Assembly: GCF_004135935.1 (NCBI RefSeq)
Contig: NZ_CP025086.1
Location: 1,302,001 to 1,366,000, forward strand
Reading direction: 5' to 3'
DNA from: Methylovirgula ligni
GTDB lineage: Bacteria; Pseudomonadota; Alphaproteobacteria; Rhizobiales; Beijerinckiaceae
DNA: 64,000 nt
Shown here one piece after another: positions 36,827 through 44,494 of this stretch (the stretch's first letter is position 1; each line of letters starts with the position of its first letter). Under the pieces are notes generated by a model. It did no database searches and was not told the DNA's origin. It saw only the letters and a program-made list of their open reading frames with translations. The translations under genes were made by a program, and so were the position numbers.

Positions 36827-38041
36827 ATGCGCGCGCCGGAGCAATGCGTCATTCTCGTCGGCGGCCTCGGCACGCGGCTCGGCGCGCTTACGGCGAATAT
36901 GCCGAAGCCCTTGCTCGCGGTCGCGGGTCGGCCTTTCCTCGAATATCTCCTGCTCGAGGCGGCACGCTTCGGCTTCAAAAGGGTGCTGCTTCTCGCCGGC
37001 TATCGGGCCGATCAGGTCGCGTATTATCTCGCCGGGAGCGATATCGCGGAGCGGCTGCGGCTTCAGATCGATCTGCTTGTCGAGGAAAAGCCGGCGGGGA
37101 CGGGCGGCGCGCTTTGGCAGGCGCGGGAGTTGCTCGATGAACATTTCTATCTGCTGAACGGCGATTCCTGGTTCAACTTCAATTGGCTTTCGCTCATGAC
37201 GGTCGAGGGTTCGGACCGCGCTGTCGCCACGCTCGGCCTGCGGCCTTTGGCGGACGCCAGCCGTTACGGCGTCGTCGAGACCGACGATGGGGCGGTGCGT
37301 CGCTTCCGCGACCGGCCGGAGCAGGCGGGGCCGGGCGATGTCAACTCGGGCGTTTATCTCGTCTCGCGCGAGATCGTCGCGGCGCTGCGGCCGCAATGCA
37401 GCCTGGAGCGGGATGTGTTGCCCGCGCTGGCCGAGGCCGGGCAATTGCGTGCGTTTCGCGCGTCGGGAGGCTTTATCGATATCGGTGTTCCGGAAGATTT
37501 TTCCCGCGCGCAGACTCTGCTGCCGAACTGGCGAGAACGGCCGGCAGCCTTTCTCGATCGCGATGGCACGCTCAACGAGGATCGACACTATGTGCATCGC
37601 ATCGCCGATTTTCATTGGCTGCCGGGGGCGGTCGAGGCCATCCGCCTGCTCAATGACGCAGGCTTCTATGTCTTCGTCGTGACCAATCAGGCGGGTGTCG
37701 CGCACGGTTTCTATCGCGAGGAGGACGTCGAATCGCTCCACGCCTGGATACAGGGCGAGTTGCGGAATCGCGGCGCGCATATCGACGATTTCCGTTATTG
37801 CGCCTTTCACCCGGAGGCGACGGTCGAAGCCTATCGCGGCGAGCACACCTGGCGAAAGCCCGGCCCCGGCATGTTGCGCGACCTGATTACCCATTGGCCG
37901 GTCGACCTCGCCGGCAGTTTCATGGCGGGCGACAAGGACATCGATGTTGCCGCCGGGCAGGCGGCCGGTATCGCGAGTCTCAGGATCGGACCGGAAGGGC
38001 TGTTGCCGCACGTTCGGGCGCTGATTTCGCGCAAGGCTTGA
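36827..38041 (+). CDS. Fused heptose-1-phosphate guanylyltransferase and heptose bisphosphate phosphatase
   Basis: 404 residues from ATG 36827, two bases after gmhA. Residues ~5-230 are a nucleotidyltransferase (CVILVGGLGTRLGALTANMP, LNGDSWFNFNW, DVNSGVYLVSREI) of the HddC type. Residues ~238-400 are a HAD phosphatase of the GmhB type (AAFLDRDGTLNEDRHYVH, FVVTNQAGVAHGFYREED, WRKPGPGML, FMAGDKDIDVAAGQAAG). The fusion supplies the last two steps to GDP-D-glycero-alpha-D-manno-heptose. The GmhB zinc site is degenerate: only one of the four expected ligands (Cys in YCAFHPE) is clearly kept. Nucleotide specificity (GDP against ADP) is inferred from the HddA partner. Confidence 0.86.
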   Translation: MRAPEQCVILVGGLGTRLGALTANMPKPLLAVAGRPFLEYLLLEAARFGFKRVLLLAGYRADQVAYYLAGSDIAERLRLQIDLLVEEKPAGTGGALWQARELLDEHFYLLNGDSWFNFNWLSLMTVEGSDRAVATLGLRPLADASRYGVVETDDGAVRRFRDRPEQAGPGDVNSGVYLVSREIVAALRPQCSLERDVLPALAEAGQLRAFRASGGFIDIGVPEDFSRAQTLLPNWRERPAAFLDRDGTLNEDRHYVHRIADFHWLPGAVEAIRLLNDAGFYVFVVTNQAGVAHGFYREEDVESLHAWIQGELRNRGAHIDDFRYCAFHPEATVEAYRGEHTWRKPGPGMLRDLITHWPVDLAGSFMAGDKDIDVAAGQAAGIASLRIGPEGLLPHVRALISRKA

Positions 38042-38046
38042 GCCGG

Positions 38047-38757
38047 CTAAACGCCGAGGGCGTCGGCCAGCGCCGCGAGGTCGGCCGCGGCGAAATCGAC
38101 GGGGACGGATGGCGCGCCTTCGCCCTTGCCGGGGCCATGCTCGTTCGGCCGTGCGATATGGGCGGTGCGCAGGCCGTGGCTCGCCGCGGTCGCGAGGTCG
38201 CTGCTGTGGCAGGCGACCATCAGGCAGTCCCCCGGCGCGAGGCCTAAGGCTTCGACGGCGTCGAGATAAAGCCGCGGCTTCGGCTTATAATCGCGGGAGA
38301 GGTCGGCGCCGAGGATCGCGTCCCAGTGGAAGTCGTTGCGTCGGGCAAGATCGGCTTGCAGCGCGATATTGCCGTTCGAGAGCGGCGCGATCCGAAAGCG
38401 CCTGCGCAGCCGGGCGAGCGCCGCTGGCACCTCCGGCCAGGCGTCCAACCGATGCCAGGCAAGGTTTAATTCGCCCCTCGCAGCCTCATCGACGTCCGCG
38501 AGGCCGAAACGGGGCAGGATGCGATCGAGGTTGCGCCGGTGGACGATATCGAGCCGGACGTAGCCTTCGTGCCCGGCACGGATCACCTCCATGCCGGGCT
38601 GATATTCGGCACGCCAGGCGTCGGCGAACGCGCCCCAGTCGAGCCGCGCACCAAGCGGCGACAGCAGACGTTCGGCCTCTTGCGCCACGCCGGTGCGGAA
38701 ATCGACCAGGGTGCCGAAGACGTCGAAAAACAGGGCCTTCAAAGTCGATAAGGGCAA
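38047..38757 (-). CDS. HAD-family hydrolase, haloacid dehalogenase type II
   Basis: 236 residues from TTG 38757, chosen because AAGGGGG lies six bases upstream and the protein then begins LPLSTLKALFFDVFGTLVD; the frame stays open ~100 codons further but without family similarity. HAD motif I is FFDVFGTLVD, motif II APLSNGN, motif III DYKPKPRLYLDAVEALG and motif IV CLMVACHSSDLATAASHG. Type II members remove halogen from 2-haloacids or act as phosphatases; the substrate is not predictable. It ends five bases from the convergent heptose gene. Confidence 0.85.
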   Translation of the reverse strand: MPLSTLKALFFDVFGTLVDFRTGVAQEAERLLSPLGARLDWGAFADAWRAEYQPGMEVIRAGHEGYVRLDIVHRRNLDRILPRFGLADVDEAARGELNLAWHRLDAWPEVPAALARLRRRFRIAPLSNGNIALQADLARRNDFHWDAILGADLSRDYKPKPRLYLDAVEALGLAPGDCLMVACHSSDLATAASHGLRTAHIARPNEHGPGKGEGAPSVPVDFAAADLAALADALGV

Positions 38758-38914
38758 CGCATTCCCCCTTGGCTGATTTGCGGTTTGTCTTGGATTACAA
38801 AGGCAATAGGAACAAGCGATGATTCCGCGCCGTTGTTGACGCGGCGATCGACGTGTTTGTGCAATTCCGGGTCCGTGGCTTATCAATGTTCGACATCGTG
38901 GTGAGGAGCCGGTG

Positions 38915-39628
38915 ATGAGAAATCTCGATTTCAGTTCATGGCATAGCTTGCTTGTGACACTGATCGGCCTGGCGCTTCTGACACTTATAGGCGTTGGTGT
39001 CCGCTTGCTCCTCATGCTGTCGATCCAGCAACGCCGCGAAAGACTGAACCGCCAGATCAATGAACGCCTGCGCGCGCTGATTGCCGCTTATAAGGTGCTT
39101 GGCGGATCGTTTACCGGCGATCTGGCCGTCGATCCGAGGCATTTGCGAGAGTCGCGTCAGCCGCCGGACGCGGGTAAAGCGGCTCCTGGAACCTTGGATG
39201 CAACGGTCGCCGATGGTTCGGATAGGCGGCGGCGCATTCGCGATTCGGTTGAGGCGGCCTTGTCGGATATCATCTTGCTCGGCACTGAAGAGCAGGTCCG
39301 CCTCGCCCTGCGCGCCGCGAACGATTTGGTGGCCGGTCATCCCGTCCATACGCATGAGCTTGTCGTCTCTCTTCGCAATTTCATTCGCAAGGCTCTCGAT
39401 ATCGATCCGATCCCAGCCGACCTCGCGATTCCGGCGCAAGGCCCTGCGCGTCCATCCGCTTCGGGTGGCCGCGGCAAGGGCGAGCGCGACGGCGACGATG
39501 GCAAGCAAGGCGGCGGAATGAAAGATGGCAACATGCTGGGCGGCGCCGGCGGTGGTTCCGGGGCCGGGGTTCAACCGGGATCCGTCTTCGGGACGGACGA
39601 GGCTGAGTCCTCGGAGCATCACGGCTGA
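38915..39628 (+). CDS. Small inner-membrane protein, uncharacterised family
   Basis: 237 residues from ATG 38915 (GTG three bases earlier is the alternative; GAGGAG precedes). One membrane helix (residues ~12-34, LLVTLIGLALLTLIGVGVRLLL) is followed by a basic QQRRERLNRQINERLRALI amphipathic stretch, a conserved soluble part (AYKVLGGSFTGDLAVDP, SVEAALSDIILLGTEEQVRLA) and a Gly/Ser-rich tail of ~70 residues that looks disordered. I recall similar uncharacterised proteins in other proteobacteria but no function. It stands alone between the HAD gene and the ilv leader. Confidence 0.7.
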   Translation: MRNLDFSSWHSLLVTLIGLALLTLIGVGVRLLLMLSIQQRRERLNRQINERLRALIAAYKVLGGSFTGDLAVDPRHLRESRQPPDAGKAAPGTLDATVADGSDRRRRIRDSVEAALSDIILLGTEEQVRLALRAANDLVAGHPVHTHELVVSLRNFIRKALDIDPIPADLAIPAQGPARPSASGGRGKGERDGDDGKQGGGMKDGNMLGGAGGGSGAGVQPGSVFGTDEAESSEHHG

Positions 39629-39779
39629 AGGCAAAGCCGGTGGGGGGAAGACATCGAGCGCATCGCCCGGATGGAAAGCCCGCGCTACTTAAAAAATGCG
39701 GGTCTACCGCCCTGAATAGGCCGGTTGCCAATTCGCCTGCCTTCGTCTAAATGTCACCGGACGAATTGGAGAGTCAGAC

Positions 39780-39830
39780 GTGCGGACGGACCTTATCGTA
39801 AGCTTGGCGTCAGAGACGGGACGGGGATAG
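39780..39830 (+). CDS. ilv operon leader peptide (16 codons)
   Basis: GTG at 39780 with TTGGAGAG upstream opens a 16-codon frame, MRTDLIVSLASETGRG, then TAG. Leu-Ile-Val codons stand in a row (CTT ATC GTA) followed by Ser-Leu, exactly the end products of the ilv pathway. An attenuator hairpin starts 31 bases after the stop. This is the layout of ribosome-mediated attenuation: stalling on scarce Leu, Ile or Val would favour readthrough into ilvB. Confidence 0.72.
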   Translation: MRTDLIVSLASETGRG

Positions 39831-39860
39831 ACCCCCGGTTCTCGCATCTGGCGCTGCCCG

Positions 39861-39881
39861 AGGCCCCCTGGGGCCTTTTTT
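39861..39881 (+). terminator. Transcription attenuator in front of ilvB
   Basis: AGGCCC (39861-39866), loop CCTG, GGGCCT (39871-39876), then an uninterrupted run of six Ts. It is an intrinsic terminator placed 46 bases before the ilvB start and after the leader peptide, so it should act as the attenuator. A competing fold could involve the GGGG/CCCC segments at 39823-39826 and 39832-39835. Confidence 0.72.
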
Positions 39882-39927
39882 ATTGCCCAAATTTCCTAAA
39901 TCCCGCAGAAAGCCCGCGGAGGACGAC

Positions 39928-41688
39928 ATGACACGCATAATGACCGGCGCGGAAATGGTGGTCGAGGCCCTGAAGGACCAGGGCGTCGATACGCTGTTCG
40001 GCTATCCCGGCGGCGCCGTCCTGCCGATCTACGACGTGCTCTATCAGCAGACGGGCCTGCGCCACGTGCTGGTCCGCCATGAGCAGGGCGCGGCCCATGC
40101 GGCCGAGGGCTATGCCCGCTCCAGCGGCCGGGTCGGCGTCATGCTCGTCACCTCCGGCCCCGGCGCGACCAATTCTATCACCGGCCTCACCGATGCCCTG
40201 ATGGATTCGATCCCGCTCATCTGTATCACCGGCCAGGTGCCGACGCATTTGATCGGCTCCGACGCCTTCCAGGAATGCGATACGGTGGGCATCACCCGCC
40301 ATTGCACCAAGCACAATTATCTCGTCCGCTCGATCGAGGATCTGCCGCGCGTCCTGCACGAGGCCTTCTATGTCGCCCAGCACGGCCGGCCGGGCCCTGT
40401 CGTCATCGACATTCCGAAGGATGTGCAATTCGCCCGCGGCGAATATTTCGGTCCCAAGAACGTCGAGCATAAGACCTATCATCCCCGGCTCGAGGGTGAC
40501 CCGGAGAAGATCGAAGAGGCGGTGAGCCTGATGGCGGCCGCCAAAAGGCCGATCTTCTATACCGGCGGCGGCGTCATCAATTCCGGGCCGGAGGCCTCGC
40601 GGCTGTTGCGCGACCTCGTCGCCGTGACCGGCTATCCCGTCACCTCGACCTTGATGGGTCTTGGTGCCTTCCCGGCGCATGACCCGAAGTGGCTCGGCAT
40701 GCTCGGCATGCACGGCACCTTCGAGGCCAACAATGCGATGCACGATTGCGATCTCATCATCGCTGTCGGCTCCCGCTTCGACGATCGGATCACCGGCCGG
40801 CTCGACCAGTTCTCGCCGGGCTCGAAGAAAATTCACATCGATATCGATCCGTCCTCGATCAACAAGAACGTCAAGGTCGATCTCGGCATCATCGGCGATT
40901 GCGCCCACGTCATCGCGGCTCTGCTTGCGCGCTGGAAGGCGCGCGGCGAGAAGGTGGATGCCGAAGCGCTGAGCGGCTGGTGGGCGCAAATCGACACATG
41001 GCGGGCGCGCAAGTCGCTCGCCTATCGGAACTCCGACAAAATCATCAAGCCGCAATATGCGATCGAGCGGCTCTATGCGGCGACCAAAGGACGCGACACT
41101 TACATCACGACCGAGGTCGGCCAGCATCAGATGTGGGCCGCACAGCACTTTCATTTTGACGAGCCGAACCGCTGGATGACCAGCGGCGGCCTCGGGACGA
41201 TGGGCTATGGCCTGCCGGCCGCGATCGGCGCGCAGATGGCCCATCCCCATGCGCTCGTCGTCGATATCGCCGGCGAAGGCTCGATCCTGATGAACATCCA
41301 GGAGCTTTCGACAGCGGCGCAATATCGCCTGCCGGTGAAGGTCTTCATCCTCAACAACGAATATCTCGGCATGGTGCGACAATGGCAGGAGCTGCTGCAT
41401 GGCGGCCGCTATTCGGAGAGCTATTCCGAGGCGCTCCCCGATTTCGTCAAGCTGGTCGAATCCTTCGGCGGCCACGGCATCCGCTGCTCCGACCCGGCCG
41501 ATCTCGATGCGGCCATCGCCGAGATGATCGAGACGCCGAACATGGTCGTTTTCGATTGCCTCATCGACAAGACCGAGAATTGCCTGCCGATGATCCCATC
41601 GGGCAAGGCGCATAATGAGATGATCCTGCCGGATACCGACGAAGCGATCGGAGATGTGATCGATTCGGCCGGCAAAGTCCTCGTCTGA
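39928..41688 (+). CDS. ilvB: Acetolactate synthase large subunit
   Basis: 586 residues from ATG 39928, with GCGGAGGA upstream; the frame extends 15 codons earlier into the terminator. This TPP/FAD enzyme condenses pyruvate into acetolactate or acetohydroxybutyrate. FGYPGGAVLPIYD, VLVRHEQGAAHAAEGYARSS (catalytic Glu), VTSGPGATNSITG and GSRFDDRITG are family motifs. The TPP-binding motif reads AGEGSILMN, with Glu450 where many homologues have the metal-binding Asp. It is followed by ilvN after eight bases and is probably controlled by the attenuator upstream. Confidence 0.95.
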   Translation: MTRIMTGAEMVVEALKDQGVDTLFGYPGGAVLPIYDVLYQQTGLRHVLVRHEQGAAHAAEGYARSSGRVGVMLVTSGPGATNSITGLTDALMDSIPLICITGQVPTHLIGSDAFQECDTVGITRHCTKHNYLVRSIEDLPRVLHEAFYVAQHGRPGPVVIDIPKDVQFARGEYFGPKNVEHKTYHPRLEGDPEKIEEAVSLMAAAKRPIFYTGGGVINSGPEASRLLRDLVAVTGYPVTSTLMGLGAFPAHDPKWLGMLGMHGTFEANNAMHDCDLIIAVGSRFDDRITGRLDQFSPGSKKIHIDIDPSSINKNVKVDLGIIGDCAHVIAALLARWKARGEKVDAEALSGWWAQIDTWRARKSLAYRNSDKIIKPQYAIERLYAATKGRDTYITTEVGQHQMWAAQHFHFDEPNRWMTSGGLGTMGYGLPAAIGAQMAHPHALVVDIAGEGSILMNIQELSTAAQYRLPVKVFILNNEYLGMVRQWQELLHGGRYSESYSEALPDFVKLVESFGGHGIRCSDPADLDAAIAEMIETPNMVVFDCLIDKTENCLPMIPSGKAHNEMILPDTDEAIGDVIDSAGKVLV

Positions 41689-41696
41689 GATCGGGA

Positions 41697-42257
41697 ATGG
41701 CTGACATGAACGCCCCCATCGCGCCGCTCTCGCCCTATTCCTCGGCGCTCGGCAAGGAAAATATCGAGACGCATACGCTCTCCGTTGTCGTCGACAACGA
41801 GCCGGGCGTGCTGGCGCGGGTCGTGGGCCTGTTTTCCGGGCGCGGCTACAATATCGAGAGCCTGACGGTCGCCGAGATCGCGCATGCCGAGCACTTATCG
41901 CGCATCACGGTCGTCACCTCCGGGCCGGCGGCGGCGATCGAGCAGATCGGCCATCAATTGGAGCGGCTCGTGCCGGTCCATGTCGTCAAGGACTTGACGC
42001 TGCGCGGCAATGCGATCGAGCGGGAATTGGCGATGATCAAGGTCGTCGGCACCGGCACGCCGCGGCAGGAGGCGCTGCGGCTCGGCGAGATTTTCCACGC
42101 CCGCGTCATCGACACGACAACCGAATCCTTTGTTTTTGAGCTTACCGGCGCGGCCTCGAAGATCGACGAATTCGTCGAATTGATGCGGCCACTCGGCCTT
42201 GTCGAAGTCGCCCGCACCGGTATTGCCGCCATGACGCGCGGCAAGGCCCCGACCTGA
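41697..42257 (+). CDS. ilvN: Acetolactate synthase regulatory subunit
   Basis: 186 residues, the longer (IlvH-like) form. After a ~25-residue leader an ACT domain begins (HTLSVVVDNEPGVLARVVGL, then RGYNIESLTV), which binds valine for feedback control. The second half (ELAMIKVVGTGTPRQEAL, ARVIDTTTESFVFELTG) is the ACT-like C-terminal domain that activates the large subunit. It directly follows ilvB. Confidence 0.94.
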   Translation: MADMNAPIAPLSPYSSALGKENIETHTLSVVVDNEPGVLARVVGLFSGRGYNIESLTVAEIAHAEHLSRITVVTSGPAAAIEQIGHQLERLVPVHVVKDLTLRGNAIERELAMIKVVGTGTPRQEALRLGEIFHARVIDTTTESFVFELTGAASKIDEFVELMRPLGLVEVARTGIAAMTRGKAPT

Positions 42258-42269
42258 GGCGCGCTATCT

Positions 42270-43572
<1,303 letters not shown>

Positions 43573-43582
43573 ACCAGATCGT

Positions 43583-43614
43583 GCCCGGCGTCTCATACGG
43601 CGCCGGGCTTTTTT
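43583..43614 (+). terminator. Intrinsic terminator of the ilv operon
   Basis: GCCCGGCG (43583-43590) pairs with CGCCGGGC (43601-43608) across a 10-base loop, followed directly by six Ts. It lies just after ilvC. Confidence 0.85.
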
Positions 43615-43698
43615 CCGCCGGCCCGGCTTGATCCATTCGAAATTTTCCATACATCGGTCCATATAGGTGCATATGCGCATTTTTAGAGGAGAGAGCCG

Positions 43699-44391
43699 AT
43701 GAATATCGAAGGGTCAGTCGCGCTGGTCACGGGTGCCAACCGCGGTCTTGGAAAGGTTTTGGTCGAGCAATTGCGCGCCAAGGGGGCGCGGAAAGTCTAC
43801 GCCGGGGCGCGCGATCCTGCGAAAATCACCTATCCAGGGGTCACGCCGGTCAAGCTCGATGTGACGAGCGCGGCCGATGTCGCGGCCGCCGCAGCGGCAC
43901 TCGGCGATGTGAATCTTGTCATCAACAACGCCGGAGTCGCACCCTTTGGGACGCTGGCCGACGATGCCTCGCTCGAAGCCGCCCGCGCGGTCATGGAGAC
44001 CAATTATTTCGGGCCGTTGCGGATCGCCAACGCCTTCGCGCCGATCCTCGCGAAGAATGGCGGCGGGGCGCTGGTCAACATGCTCTCGGTCTTGAGCTGG
44101 ATCACCTTTCCGTCGCTTGGCGCCTATTGCGCCTCGAAATCGGCCGCCTGGGCGCTGACCAATGCCCTGCGGCACGAGTTAAAGGGACAAAAGACCCTCG
44201 TGATCGGCGCCCACGCCGGGCTGATCAACACGGACATGGCAGCCGGGGTGGATGCGCCGAAAGTCTCGCCGGAACAGGTTGCCGCCGCGATCCTCGAGGC
44301 GGTGGCGAGCGGGCGCGAGGAGGTTCTGGCCGATGAAACCTCCCGCCGGGTCAAATCCGCGCTTTCGAGCGAGCCGGGCCCCTATCTTTGA
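43699..44391 (+). CDS. Short-chain dehydrogenase/reductase
   Basis: 230 residues with GAGGAGAG upstream. The cofactor motif VALVTGANRGLGKVLVEQL, the NNAGVAPFG motif and the active-site Tyr/Lys in YCASKSAAWALTNAL place it in the classical SDR family; the Ser is in MLSVLSW. The substrate is not predictable. It is separated from ilvC by a terminator and from the AsmA-family gene by ~100 bases. Confidence 0.9.
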   Translation: MNIEGSVALVTGANRGLGKVLVEQLRAKGARKVYAGARDPAKITYPGVTPVKLDVTSAADVAAAAAALGDVNLVINNAGVAPFGTLADDASLEAARAVMETNYFGPLRIANAFAPILAKNGGGALVNMLSVLSWITFPSLGAYCASKSAAWALTNALRHELKGQKTLVIGAHAGLINTDMAAGVDAPKVSPEQVAAAILEAVASGREEVLADETSRRVKSALSSEPGPYL

Positions 44392-44494
44392 GGGGTAGGC
44401 GTCACGCACACGCCATCAAAAGTTCTATTGTCTGGGCGCCAGCGGGGTTCTAGGGACTGCTGGCGCGGCCCTCTGCGCGCCCAGGCGAAAGAAC

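Noticed and set aside
38758-39060. 101-codon N-terminal extension of the HAD hydrolase
   Set aside because: Arg/Ser-rich residues unlike the family, overlapping the start of the next gene; the TTG at 38757 has a good ribosome site.
39880-41613. 577-codon minus-strand frame opposite ilvB
   Set aside because: Complement of a strongly conserved enzyme gene in GC-rich DNA; no motifs of its own.
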